Assembly (NCBI GenBank): GCA_963573305.1
Contig: OY754332.1
Coordinates: 48,521,559 to 48,585,558, forward strand
Source of the DNA: Pyrrhosoma nymphula
Taxonomy: Eukaryota; Arthropoda; Insecta; Odonata; Coenagrionidae
DNA length: 64,000 nt
Reading direction: 5' to 3'
The position numbers were made by a program, and so were the translations under genes. Under the pieces are notes generated by a model, which had not been told where the DNA came from, ran no database searches, and saw only the letters and a program-made list of their open reading frames with translations. Positions 23,073-34,986 of the stretch are shown here, piece by piece. How positions within the stretch are numbered: position 1 is the stretch's first letter; the number at the start of each line of letters is the position of its first letter.

Positions 23073-23627
23073 GGTTGTTTGAGCGAGATAGTTCCCTAGT
23101 CATAATGGAGACCATATTCAATTTTTTTTTTTAATTTCAGCACCTGTAAGAAGTATGAAATAAATATTGCAGTATCAATGGCGCAACGATAGTTATATAT
23201 GACCAAAATTCTCAGTAATTAAATAAATAAAGCTACACAAGTCTCTAACTTGACTCATTTTTTCACAACGTAAGGCTGAATACCCTTCAAAACAGCAGGT
23301 TTTTTTTGTGATTCTGTAAAAATTACTTCGGTGACTAATAGATTAATTTTTATAAATAGTTGAGAAAACATGCAAACTATACACCGTTAGTTTTTTGACA
23401 AAATCTAGGTCCTAGAAGTTCCTATGTTTTTTTAAATATTCTCTCTCTGGAGCGCACAGTCGTAATCTATCCCACGTGAAACAGTTTATATTTTAAGGCA
23501 AATTGCTCGAAAAGTATTTCGGCAAGGGGTTGATATTTTGATGTCATTGGAAATATGAGAGTTTTTTCTTTAAAATGAGGCCAAATTCATCAAATTCTAG
23601 GTGAAGTGATTTTTCGCTCAAACTACC
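23073..23627. mobile_element. TTAA-flanked MITE, copy A (555 bp)
   Basis: The terminal inverted repeats are GGTTGTTTGAGCGA at the left and the complement of GGTAGTTTGAGCGA at the right. The flanks are TTAG (mutated) at 23069 and TTAA at 23628. Copy B at 42106-42648 has the same ends and matches internally along its length (TCATAATGGAGACCATATTC, TAATAGATTAATTTTTAT, GAGCGCACAG). It is non-coding. TTAA duplication points to piggyBac-type mobilisation, although the terminal bases (GG rather than CC) are unusual for that group. Confidence 0.85.
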
Positions 23628-23631
23628 TTAA

Positions 23632-24029
23632 TGTCTCTGGATAGCCTGCTACCTGAGAAGTCATTTATAAGCCTACTATTCAAGTGAAGAGGATAAAAAA
23701 CTAAACAACTTAAAACTATTGAGGATGCATATCTCTAGTATGCCATGATACACCTTAAAATGTCGTATGTTTTATCCACGAGGTCATTTATTTTTGTAAA
23801 CAGCGTACCACACTTATCTTGATAACTTGGCCACAGCCATCGTCATTGTAAAACTACCGTTTTTGCACGAACAGAAGGCATAAGTGGATTAAAGTCTGCC
23901 CCCTCCCAAGGTTAGTTGCATGCTTTGTGGATCGTTCCACATGCTAGGGGGAGAAAAAAACATGGCGGAGACCAAGGAAGGAAGTAGGAAACCCGAATTG
24001 AGTAGGAAGGAATGATGATCAACCACCAA
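23632..24029. other. Unassigned sequence
   Basis: No gene or repeat family recognised in this short AT-rich interval. Confidence 0.4.
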
Positions 24030-24260
24030 GGTGAAGTCCCGGTCACAAAGGACAAATGTCATTCCTTAATACAACAATTGAGGATTGGAACAGTCTTCCT
24101 GCAGAACCATTTGATCCCTTTTCAATAAATGGTAATATAATAAGAAAAGGTGCCAAAAATCTTGGAGGACTGATTTTTTTATTATTTTGTTTATAGAATA
24201 TTTTGTTTACTAATAATTTTGCTACCCCCGATTTGCGACGTAAGAGGATCACTTTTGATC
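24030..24260 (+). mobile_element. LINE C-terminal remnant
   Basis: The plus strand reads T-I-E-D-W-N-S-L-P-A-E-P-F (about 24070-24110), the W-N-x-L-P motif found near the end of LINE reverse transcriptase frames. The same motif (W-N-S-L-P-A-E-L-F) occurs on the minus strand near 37440. Only about 200 bp are recognisable. Confidence 0.55.
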
Positions 24261-27200
24261 TTTAGAAGTTGAATTTTGTTCACAATATGTATTCATGTTG
24301 CCACGTAGCATATAGCCAACTTTTGGCATTTTCTTCTTGATAATAATAATAATTTTCTCACAGTTATGGCACACAAAATAATTTAGCGGGTATTCCCTGT
24401 CAAAACTCTGATGCTGTTCAATTTATAATCATCATATAGCTACTCATTTTACAAGAAATGATCGTCCGTCAACTTATTAAGAAACTTATTAGAAAGTTAT
24501 TATTAAGAAAAAAGTACTGTAACCATAACACAAGCACTGAAAGGTGAGATGTCGCCATCTCTGAATTGTACTTAGATACTTCTAATAGATTACGAAAGAT
24601 GATTTCACCGTGGTATGATTTGACGAAACATATCACCTTATATTTAGGCAAATACCGCAATAAGCTCTTTAATAGAATGAATGTATCAAATTTTGTAAAT
24701 TAACTGACTTCATTCTACATCATCCATAGAGAACCTCGGCAGATTCAATTATTGGCATGAATTAAGATAAAGGGCAATACATTTTTCCGGCGTCCAACTT
24801 CAACAAATGCTGCTTAACCAAAATAATCGCAACCATGTTGCTTTAATTGCGAATTAAGTATTGGGACTTCTTTCTATTTCACCTTAAGTACTACAATTTA
24901 TGTTTAAGAGCTTCCTGCATATTTAGCAGCCCAGTTAGTTCTTGGTGATTATTGAGTTCACTCTGAAACATGCAGCTTGAAGATTCTCAGGCTTGCTCCT
25001 ACATCAATCCATTTTTGGAGATGGCAGTATCGCAGGCGTTACAGTTCACTTATTCAGGCGTGATTACATTAAAAACGGTCGTCTCTAAAAATAGATCACT
25101 GAGGAAGGAGGAAGGAAAATGTTCTGGAGCAGCTCCTTCAGTAAAATGCACTATCTAATAGGGACAAGGATAGGGTTGCACCGTAACAAGGGTTAAAGGT
25201 CGGTTTACGATTGGCGTCAACGTGAACTTCAATCTTGAGTTAAATACACGGGTTCTTATGAACGCATTTACAATGGCGTCAACGCATCAACATTGACCGC
25301 TAACGTATAAGTTCAGCCGGGCTCAAGTTTCACGTTCACGTTTTAAGGTCGACGTCAGCGCATGCGGAGTAAGTTCACTGGAAACAGTTTCTCTTTTGTT
25401 CGCCAAGTTGCGCTTTGCATCACCGAAACCTTCTGGCAGTCCTTTGGCTATGCTAGTAAGATGCTGCATACGAAATTATTGGAATTTTACAAAGGAATTC
25501 CGTTTAAGCACTTTATTGCTCCGATACTAAGGCCGAACAACATAGACTTCCCACGAGAGAGACGACACTTATGCTACAAGGCTGGCAGGGCTACCACCCT
25601 AATGGGCTTACAGGAAAAAGAGGGTTTCAACTCTACAACAGTTATCACATCAATTAAGAACTGATAAATATCGTACTGCTTCGTACTCGTCCATGTTCTC
25701 GCTCTTTTGAAGATGGTAAAAAAATCCATATTTTCCATATTTGGCTGAGAGGGTCTCTGTCGCACGCTTTCAGCAAATCGACATTAAGTACACAAGTGGG
25801 CTGAAAATCCTCATTTTGGAATCTATCCTTCGCAACGTGCCCCGGTATATTACCAAAACATTTTGAAAAAAACCAAAGTTTTGCTATTTTTTTATAAGAA
25901 ACACAACCACCTCATGATAAATTTACTCCACTTGAATCAAAAAATGACTCTTGATCTACAGAAGACAAAAATTGCAAATCTCCAGCCGTCAAAACAAAGC
26001 CGTTACTGGGTTAGAGGGAAACGTCTGAAACAAGCTTCTTAGCCCCGGTATAGAGCCACCTTAAGCCTACGCATCGCCAATATTTTTGATTAAAACTTTT
26101 TTGAACTCTTGGAGTGGCTATCACCAAAAACGCAAACACAAAATAAGGTGCGGGTATCGAGCCGGTAGCAGAGGAGAGAAGGCCTCCGTGGTCGCCAGTC
26201 GTGACCAAATATAATATTCGGAAATGAACAGTATAAGGGTCTGACGAGTTTAAAAAGGAAACTGGCACCCAAAGAAACAGCCATCGAACCAATAATATAT
26301 AATCATATTACAATGGTATGCAGCCGTGTGATGATTTACCGAGATGAACATGAGTGAGAAACCACTTTCAAACGTTCAAAATCACCTCAAAAACTCGTGT
26401 ACCTTACTGCAATGAAATCCTTTTTAACCAAAACAGTTTATACAAACGAAGCGTAGAATATTAAAAAATAAATAATTCATATGTTCACCTCTATTCAGAA
26501 TAAATATTACCTACCGCATCAGTCAGACTTGAGAAAACACTTCCACCTGCAACTTCAGATCTTTTGTCCAAAATCCATCTCATGAATGTCGGTTAACCCC
26601 GGTGATTGACCGCCCGCGAGATAAAACAATATCCAGTCGCTCATTTAAACAAAGCAGCGGAGTGTTTAAAATCAGGTCCTAATTTCGTAGCGTACTTGGC
26701 GCAGCTAAGCTTAGTAGGGCTCCGAATACCATTTCAACGGTGTACTTCCAGGTAGTACGCTACTAAGCTCTTAATTGCGAACTAAAAAAATGAAAGAGTA
26801 CGGGCGTTGGTGTCCAACTCTCGCGCAGCACTTATTTTTTTAAATATTTTTTCTTTTTATCTGCAGGCGTCACCAAATCAAATTTCGGCCTCAGTATTTA
26901 ATTTTCGATGCCACTGTAATTTTCGATGTCACAGGCGACATCGGAAATTAAATATTGAAGGAGCAATCACCAAATTTTCTTCGAGAAATCGAGGAATAAT
27001 CAGGACGCAGCACTATGCCGCAAATCCCTTTGGCGATAAACGGCCCTCCAACTGCACGCTTTGGATAAGAAAATAATATTTACTTTTCCGTCATCCAAGG
27101 TTAATAAAGAACCGTTTAGGAAAATAAAAATAACAATGTTGACAGTAATGATTATCTCGAATAGTGCGTGAATAACTACGTCGATTGAGGCATAAAATAG

Positions 27201-27458
27201 TGGAATATCTGAATACCCATATGTATATCAAATTCTCAGGCTTCGCTTGGTGGAACCACATTGCGATGGTTTGTAAAATAAATTCACTTAGTAATGCTAC
27301 TCAATAATTTTTATTAATCCGACCTAGGTTAAGTCATTCCGACTCAAGTTAAGTCTTTCTCAAGGTGACAATATTGCACCACGAGCCCCTCATATACATT
27401 GTCAGGGTGTAGGGAAGGGGAAGTACAGGATGAGGAAGCAGCCAAATGGGCGGGGAGT
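24261..27458. other. Unassigned intergenic sequence
   Basis: No gene recognised. At 26898-26960 an imperfect palindrome (TATTTAATTTTCGATG and its complement) lies inside a frame that otherwise follows a good splice-acceptor-like tract at 26866. Frames at 25362-25664, 26011-26292 and 26807-27076 show no certain domain. Two adjacent 20-bp near-repeats (CCGACCTAGGTTAAGTCATT and a variant) lie at about 27320-27360. Confidence 0.4.
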
Positions 27459-27503
27459 GGGTGACCGGTCCGAGTAAGCCCCCTTTACTCGGACCAGTCA
27501 CCC
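27459..27503. repeat. 19-bp hairpin with one mismatch
   Basis: The arm GGGTGACCGGTCCGAGTAA (27459-27477) pairs with 27485-27503 with one mismatch, around a 7-nt loop. It resembles the hairpin at 17812 in size and architecture but not in sequence. It lies in a purine-rich, non-coding context. Confidence 0.8.
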
Positions 27504-29454
27504 AGGGAGGGGGGAGGTGAGGTCAGGAAAGGATAGTGGGAAGGGATCATTTCATTTAACACACACAAATTTTGATTTTTGGAATGGAAAATTATTTCCA
27601 GATTTTCTAGATACATAATCAAGTTTGTGCTCCTTGCATTGCGGGTGATGGACTACCAGGATGAAGTCAATTCGGTGGTCTTCCTCAATTGGGTGTTTGG
27701 CAAATTGGGATCTAATATTTCCATTAAGTGTACAATTTTGGTGTTCTGTAACTCTTGTTCGGATAGCACGTCCACTTTGATCGACCTATACAGCTGAACA
27801 ATTTAGACTATTATATACACCACATTTATCTAACACGTCAAATCTATATGAAGAGTTAAACAGATATTTATCTAAGCTATTTGGATTATGGAATGAGACT
27901 ATGAATTTATCTCTTGGTACGCAGTTCGCTATTTGATATGACAATTTGCCAATGAAAGGAATTTTACACCCTCTTTTTCCTATGCCATGCTACTGTAAGG
28001 ACAAACTGGTAACTAATCGGAGGGCCATCTTCACTTGTTGTCATTGTACAATTTTATTCACAATGTTACCATTGTAGCCATTAGTTTCGGCAATACGATG
28101 TAACCTACTCCCGGTCACATTTTTCTTTCATATTACAATAAAATTAAAAAACCTTCGCTATTACACAAAACATGAAAAGCTTAACTCCTTGCTTTAGGGA
28201 GTAATGGTTATTATTACACAAGCGCACAAATAAAAACACTTCGTTCAACCATTGAAATAGCATAAAACCTTTTTAATGAGAAATTTAAAACCTTTGTATA
28301 GGCAACAACAATTTTCAGAGCTTTGTAAGTGATATATTGGGCCCAATTTACAATATTAATCTTTCTGCTCCAATCTCGTTACATTTAAGTTAATTTTCAG
28401 ATAAAAACAATTTTAGTCATAGAGGTAATTATATTTCTTTCCGTTACTGTCCTTAAAGGCTACACTTATCATTCGTTGGAAATTCTGTTTCTCACTTCTG
28501 CGGCTACGGGCTTGCGTTCTCTCTCCTTCCTTATCGTCAGATTTATGGGCCGTTTTGGTTTATCTTTTGGGTCTCCTGCCCGATTCCTTCCTGGCCTTTC
28601 TATAAAGTTTCTGGTTCCTCTTTCGCCACCTTTGATACCACCTAGTCTCCGCTTCCTTCCGTCTTTATCCCCAGACTTGGGTAGTTCTTCCCCTCACGTG
28701 CCTTTCCGGCATTAGCTCCTCCACTTATCTGCTCTGCTTCTAAGCGTCCCCCGTTACTGATTGTTACTTATTTTTGTATTTTCGTCGTCCTGAACTCCTC
28801 CGATGTAAATATTAATTTATTTAGGCGTCCTTGGTTATCTATTGCTATATTGTACTTTATTATGATTTTTCTACTATTTATTTTAATTGCTATTTAATTC
28901 AGGATGTTTTTTATGATAGCTTGGTTACATAGGGGTATCGGTGTTTGCTTCATTGCAACATCTAAGTTCTGGAAACTTGACTTGCTGATTCCTGACTTCA
29001 ACACTGAAGTAGTAAACGAGGGGATTATTTCGCTGCAAGCCTTTTTTTGTTTGAATTTCGCCAAAATTCTCAGATGTTACCCTGATCATGGTGGCTAAAG
29101 ATATCATCAGCTTATTGGTGCTAATCATCTCTCTAGCAATATCCTTCCAGTCAAAGAATTTTGTAGTACTCACAACCAAGAACGGATTTTTTTCTACATT
29201 AGCAACAAGCTCAATTAGTTATTATGATTTTTCTACTATTATTAGAATTGCGATTTATTTCCGGACTTGGGTATGATAGTTTGGTTTCAACGACTTATCG
29301 TATTTAATTCTATTTTTAAGTTATCACAAGTCATACTTCATACAAGTCATGTAAGTCCCCATCCTCTACTTCCCCTCCCCTATATTCATGTATATTCACG
29401 GACCATGCAAAGAAGGAATTTTATTAGAAGAGGATTTTTCTAACAGCTAGCAAC
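27504..29454. other. Unassigned sequence with a short direct duplication
   Basis: No gene recognised. A stretch of about 66 bp starting ATTATGATTTTTCTACTATT at about 28857 recurs at about 29219 with small changes, about 360 bp apart. The frame 28476-28715 is proline/serine-rich and without domain evidence. Confidence 0.4.
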
Positions 29455-29763
29455 ACAAGTTTGGAAGTAAGAAACCACTCTATAAAACATATGTATTGAG
29501 CATACTCCTCTATGGAAGTGAAGTTTTAACGCTAACAGTTGAAGAACAAAGAAGGTTGGAAGCCGAGGAAGTGTGGTGTAACAGGAGAATTATGAAAATC
29601 AAAGAAATGAATATAATCACTGTTGAATTAGTCTTAAAAAGAGAAGAGGATCAAATGAAAACTGAGAAAATGGACATAAAAACTGGACACATTTTGCAAA
29701 ACAGCGGTGCACCTATTGAGTACAATAATGCAATCGGACTTTATAAGCTGAACGCACTCTAAC
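29455..29763 (+). mobile_element. LINE RT C-terminal fragment
   Basis: The sequence encodes K-T-Y-V-L-S-I-L-L-Y-G-S-E-V-L-T-L, then E-E-Q-R-R-L-E-A-E-E-V-W-C-N-R-R-I-M-K-I. This matches the LINE motif (K)TYVWSVLLYGCETWTL..RLEAxEMWCxRRMxxI. The remainder of the frame (to 29762) does not follow the family. There is no RT catalytic core here. Confidence 0.75.
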
Positions 29764-30380
29764 CTCTAAATGTTGCCCAATCACGCTGAAAATCTCAAGG
29801 GTGTAGTTCCATTTGGAGAGAAAAAAGTGGGTCAGACTGAAATATTTAAGGGTATTTTTTTCTTCATTGCATTAGGGCCACCAATAAAATACCACTGATA
29901 AAAAACTTTGGCCTGATACAAATGAAATATCGAAAACATTAGCTTATCTTTAATTAAAAGATTTGATAACGTAAAGAAATTCAACATCAAAGTAAATACA
30001 GTAATTAACATAAAAATAACTTAAAATGAATATATTAGGAAATGCAAGAAAATGTACTCTTTCCTTGAATATCAGACTAAAGCCAACCAATCGACATTAT
30101 TTAATATCGAATAAATCATATTACTTCCTAATAAAATATCCTTCTGAGGATTTTTCATATCTAAGGAAAAAACGAATGATATATATGCAGTTACTTTCTG
30201 ATGAATGCTGAACTTTTCCGCGATTTAATCAGAAACAGTGGCTCATTTAAATTCACAGAGGCTCATGTAAGACGCCCAAAATGCCTCCGCGAGCACCAAT
30301 TAAATGCACTGAGAATCGCTTAACTTTCTTCGACCCAAGCGTGAGTAAATGCAATTTAGTGTGCCCTACCATAAAAATGG
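29764..30380. other. Unassigned sequence
   Basis: AT-rich, with no feature recognised. The 61-codon frame at 30026-30211 has no motif. Confidence 0.4.
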
Positions 30381-30614
30381 GAGTGTGGTGGTCTAGTGGG
30401 TAGAGCGCTTGGCTACCTGATCGAAGGGTATCGGGTCCAAATCCGGGTGAAGTCTATGGACGCCCCCGAACAAAAAATTATCCTTGGAGTGCGAGGTGGC
30501 CAAGGGAAAGGAACAGGACCCCAACCCTGAATGTGCGCCTGTGGCTTAGTCTGGGGTGAGCTCTACCCTCAACTACTCAAACCAACCTTCGGGTTGAATC
30601 ACTGAGTGAGTGAG
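30381..30614 (+). mobile_element. tRNA-derived SINE, copy 2
   Basis: The same head-body-tail order as at 7060-7267: A box in TGGTCTAGTGGGTAGAGCG, a slightly mutated B box (GGGTCCAAATCC), GACGCCCCC, GTGCGAGGTGG, then CTTCGGGTTGAATCACTGAG and a GAGT tail. This copy keeps about 25 bp of body lost from copy 1. A 25-bp hairpin (GTTCCCAAATTGAAG..) lies just downstream at about 30653. Confidence 0.85.
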
Positions 30615-32180
30615 CCTAAAAACACCGACTCCCCTACTTTCGGTATTTTACTCGTTCCCAAATTGAAGATTTGGGAACACGCACTTGAACGATCAATTTA
30701 AGGTATTGTGGATATTTTACATATTTTTCTTTAACTCGCTTTTCCATGGATCCATGGTTACTTGCATGGTTACTACTTCATTTATAACTAAATAATAACA
30801 ATGTAATGAAATACCCTTCCTATATTTTGATTCGAGGTGGAATAGCGGTAAAGCATCTCATTTCGCACCTTAACTTTAGTTCATTTAAAGGTTTTCTAGA
30901 AGTTGTATATTGAAGCTCTCTATTCCACTGAATACCAAAATCTTCATATTTAATGAATTTATGTTGATATCTAAAATTAAAGCGCGCACCATGTTTTTCG
31001 TTGTGGTCTTGTCATTGTGTGGCTAATTTCCTTGAATTGAATTTAATTATTTCCAATACTAGGCAAAACTTTCATTCACTTGAAAAAATATTATTTTTTC
31101 TTTTTTAGTATGATTTTAAGATAATTCTTTTGTTTCGATTTTTTAATAAAATTTGATTTTTTTTAGAAAAGCATGCTTAAACATGTTTTTATTTGTAAGT
31201 AAAATGAACATTTCACGATGCAGAAATGAAATCTTACATATTATTTCCCAATATTGTTTAGCGTATGATACCAACCCAAGTTTTCTATGGATATGCGTCC
31301 GCCTCTCCAACACCCTCCAAAAGGAAGGAATGTCTCATCTTCGAATTCTTAATACAACAAGTATATACCATATTGAAATTTAATGCATCGTGATGAAAAA
31401 CAAAAACTATTATTTCCGTAGAGCTTCCCCACTAAAGATTGGTGCAAAAATATCTAACCCCGAGGGGAATGATCAAATGAAAACAATACTTCAAAGACTA
31501 AAAACCAAGAACAACCTGATAATGGAGAAAAGCGGCCTGCTCCGAGACCAGCACCGTATTATTATCGAGATTTAAGGAGAAAATTTTAAATTTCGACAAT
31601 TAGAAAAGTAAATATTCTAATAAAATTCTACAGTTAAAATGTCTATCATTAAAGAAATTTATAAATAAGAAAGAAGAAAAACTGTTTAATAACCCCTAGT
31701 GCCGTTGCGTAGCTTGGAGCAGTTCCATAAAAATTGCTAGTAACGAATTACGGTCATCCTTATTTGTTTATTTTTTATGGAAAGTAAAAATCACTAAATT
31801 TCTCTCCTCCGATTCCAATCTATCGAATTTTGTGATGACGACGAATCAACGACTAATGTTCGTAGGGACTCTTCGTGGAGCATTTCGAACGGTTTTCTAT
31901 CTCCATTCCTTGTACACGAAGACAAAAACGGTAATTGACGAAAGGCATACCGAGAAACCCTGTGTTGTCTATGTTGGAACTAGCCCCATACGTCTCGGAT
32001 TCATTGAAATCGGGAAAAGGCTTTCGTATCAGAAAGTAATTATCTAGTAGAGCGTAAGCAGCTTGGTGAATCTTTACGAGAGAGACGTGCCCTACTTTCG
32101 ACTGCCGATTCTGTATCGTGATGGCTCGGCATATAATTCAGATGAATGCGTCTGGCTGGGGAAAATTTGCAGAAGGATGT
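30615..32180. other. Unassigned sequence
   Basis: No gene recognised. Frames at 31153-31383, 31390-31575 and 31832-32047 lack domain evidence. Confidence 0.4.
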
Positions 32181-33212
32181 TCGGGCTTCCCACCGGGTTA
32201 AATTCTCCATCTCTGCCGACGTTTCGATGTACTACGTGTCGTCCATCTTCATCAGAGGGGCTATTCTGTATGGCCTCGGAATTTCAGTCTCTCGACAGTG
32301 ACGAAATTTTGACATCGCAGTCACGAAAATTTCAAATAGGGCCATTCAAAAGTTGAGATTTGTGGAGGACTTTGATGTCACACTCACGGATTTTCCGAGG
32401 TTCGACCGCGTTGAGACCTTACTGAATAAGGCCCCAGGGCATATCCTAAATCCCCTGCCCCCAGGCATCCCGTAGGCTCAGGGCAAAAAAATACAGACTT
32501 TAAGGACCCAAATCCCAGGAAGTATAGACTAAAACGGACTCATAATATGCACGAAAATCAAGGTAAATCGCACCAAATCTGCATTATTATGCAGAATTAT
32601 GCACTTTATTCTTAAAAGCTTTGTCTGGATTGTGTGGTAGAGGATATAGTACCGGCGAAAATTGAAAGTAACGAGGTAGTTGCAAATATGAACAATTTTA
32701 TTCATGAAGTATATATGAAATTGAATATACGTCCCCCAATGTAAACAAACAACAATCCTGCTGTTGCTTGAAGTGAGCGGTCCGGTGGGTGGAAGGGTGA
32801 GGTGAGTTGGCAAGGGAGGGGGGAAGGTGCAGCCAGGTAAGCACGCTGCCGGGCAGAGACGAGTGCCGAGCACCACAGCTACACCGCAGGAGCGTAGAGC
32901 CAGACAAAGCAGACGAACAAAACAGCAGTGCCTGGCCGCGGCGCGCATATTCAAACTTTGCAGTGCTGTGCCTGCTGCTTCAGTGTAAATTGCAGCTTTC
33001 CTTTGGCCAAAATATAGACCCTGCTGCAAAATATAGACCGATTTGGACCAAAATTCGGAATATCGACAAATATAGACCACAAGCAAAAATGTCGACATTC
33101 TATATTCTTTATTACCATATGGGATGCCTGCTCTGCCCCTGATGACGATGAAAGACACGTACATCGAAATGTCAGCAGAGATGGAGAGTTTGAGCCGGTA
33201 GGAAGCCCGAAC
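32181..33212. repeat. Inverted pair of a 76-bp repeat with hammerhead-like cores
   Basis: Two copies of a repeat face each other: the minus-strand copy at 32181-32256 and the plus-strand copy at 33137-33212. Each has CTGATGA, a short stem with a GATG..CATC pairing, GAAAC (GAAAT in the second), then CGGCAGAGATGGAG or a close variant, and ends with GGAAGCCCGAAC. The core order CTGATGA-stem-GAAA recalls the hammerhead ribozyme core that is known from Penelope-like and other retroelements. About 880 bp of unassigned sequence separates them, so this may be one foldback element or two insertions. Confidence 0.6.
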
Positions 33213-33539
33213 AAACTTTAACAACACTCTACGCCGGGAAATCCTGAGGAAAATTTTCCACGCAGCTATTTCAAACGAGATATTCTGAATTGGAAGCTTT
33301 TCCACGCAGAGCAAACGACAGAAGTCCCTCGCGGTGACCTCATTTCGGACACCGCGGGTCCGCGATGGAGTGACACGGGAGTTTCCCCCTCTTCCCCTCC
33401 TAGGCACGCCAAACGCGGTCTCCCAATGACTCCCCACTTCCCTGACGGGAGGAAAAAAAAAGAGTTCCGTTCGCAAACAATGAATCAATAAGAACTCTTT
33501 GGCAACGAGAAATAAATCAAATTTAGAGCTGTTTTTCAT
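32529..33539 (-). CDS. 336-codon open frame, doubtful
   Basis: This is the longest open frame in the window. The predicted product is Arg-rich early, then hydrophobic, with no recognisable domain, and it runs straight through one arm of the inverted repeat at 33137-33212 and a GC-rich segment near 32790-32960. A repeat-spanning frame without motifs is weak evidence for a gene. I consider it a probable chance frame; no function is proposed. Confidence 0.12.
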   Translation of the reverse strand: MKNSSKFDLFLVAKEFLLIHCLRTELFFFPPVREVGSHWETAFGVPRRGRGGNSRVTPSRTRGVRNEVTARDFCRLLCVEKLPIQNISFEIAAWKIFLRISRRRVLLKFVRASYRLKLSISADISMYVSFIVIRGRAGIPYGNKEYRMSTFLLVVYICRYSEFWSKSVYILQQGLYFGQRKAAIYTEAAGTALQSLNMRAAARHCCFVRLLCLALRSCGVAVVLGTRLCPAACLPGCTFPPPLPTHLTLPPTGPLTSSNSRIVVCLHWGTYIQFHIYFMNKIVHICNYLVTFNFRRYYILYHTIQTKLLRIKCIILHNNADLVRFTLIFVHIMSPF

Positions 33540-34763
33540 TCTTCGTCGATTGCACCCTGTGAAAAGTAAGCACGCCTTCCAATAGCGTGACTATTTATTA
33601 ATGAATGCCTGATGAACTCAGAGGACGTAGTTCCGCGGTATTTATAGGTGAAATTCTAGTTATAAACAATATTGTATCCATGGAGAAGGAAAAAGAGAAA
33701 TAATATAGGGAACGAAAATATATTCGAAACACCAAGTATTGAGCGTACATCAACGCCGCATTACTGACGCACGATGGTGTATAAGTGTAAATGTAAAGTA
33801 ATAAATTTGCTTCATGAGCTTCTGGGACTTATGAGTAAAAAAAAAACATTATGAAGGAGTAGAAGTTACCATTCAAAGGATCCTCGAAAGAGTGTCATGC
33901 ATAAGAGAAGACACGAGAGAAGTAGCCATGCTGTAATAAGGGATTTTAAGCAGATTGAGTTCCTCGATAGTCCCAATAGGAAAACAATAACTTAAATCCC
34001 ATATATAATAGGTTTTCAACCCAGATCTCGGAAAAAACTGGACAATCTCCCTGTCAGGGGTGTTTGCTTTTCGGAGTTTCAATGAATATTGCTACCCCTA
34101 GTTGTATAAATGTCCTTCAATTGTGAAACTGATGTGAGAGCGCTACCTAATCTTAATGTTCCTTAGACACCGATCAGGAATGAACTTGCTGTTCAAGAAC
34201 ACTAAATAAAATAGAAACCATCGGTACATAAGAAGCAGAACTAAATAATACAATCCTCATCTACATGCGACACATCGTGAAGGAACTCAGAGAAAAGTTC
34301 AGTGTGAGAATTCCTAGGAAATGCAGTGTTTCAACGGCAAAAGACGGGCGATGAGAAATGAAACACGTTCCGTAGAGCAAGGAAGGGGTCATCAGGCTGT
34401 CAACTCGAACGGCCTCGGACTCGAATGCCTTTGTCAGCCGGCGGCAATGCAATGAAACTCGGTAGACTCGAATTAAAATCGGATTATACGGATGAGGTTA
34501 CGCCGGCAATGGTTGGATACGGAAAATGCATTCCACTTATCACCAGACGCCATTGATGAGACAATGAGGTCGACAAATCACTCACTCATACCCTCGAGTA
34601 GTAGTTCCATGACAAATTCAATTACCTTTTTAAACAAGAGCCGTGGCTATCAACTTAATCCATTAACCAAAGATGGATGCGTTGCCAAAAATGTTATCGT
34701 ATCATACGGGCTCGATTGAATCTGGCTCAAATTTGTGAAATCTCATCGTTACACACAAGTTAA
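33540..34763. other. Unassigned sequence
   Basis: No gene or repeat family recognised; short frames only. Confidence 0.4.
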
Positions 34764-34986
34764 AAACTGTAAAATTTCACTAAATGTTTTAATAAATACT
34801 GGTTTCATCCAACGGTGAACATCGTCAGGTACTATTTAGATCTGTTCTCTCTTATATGTGAATATTATTCCTCTAACCTTGATTATTCATATATCCGAGA
34901 ATAGATCCGTGGAAGTACCTGATGATGTCCACTGTTGAGGAAACCGGTCGTTATTAAAACATTCTGTGAAATTTTACACAGTTTTA
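34764..34986. repeat. 223-bp palindromic MITE-like element
   Basis: The outer arms (34764-34832 and 34915-34986) pair through AAACTGTAAAATTTCAC, ATGTTTTAATAA and the GTACCTGA core. The inner sequences also pair loosely (TATTCATATATCCGAGAATAG against its partner), leaving only a short loop. The right arm carries CTGATGATGTCC..GAGGAAACCGGTC, shared with the palindrome at 20077-20249, so the two belong to one family. Confidence 0.75.

Noticed and set aside
25190..25370. MITE with GGCGTCAACG motifs
   Set aside because: The motif GGCGTCAACG repeats and resembles other insertions, but I could not find matching inverted ends.
26807..27076. Possible CUB-like exon after a good splice-acceptor tract
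   Set aside because: The R-G-I-I-R-T..N-C-T-L-W-I string is suggestive, but the start of the interval is an imperfect palindrome (26898-26960), no donor follows and the spacing of cysteines is wrong.
34915..34950. Genuine hammerhead ribozyme in the 34.8-kb palindrome
   Set aside because: CTGATGA and GAAAC are present, but the sequence between them forms no convincing stem II, and the left-arm copy does not compensate.
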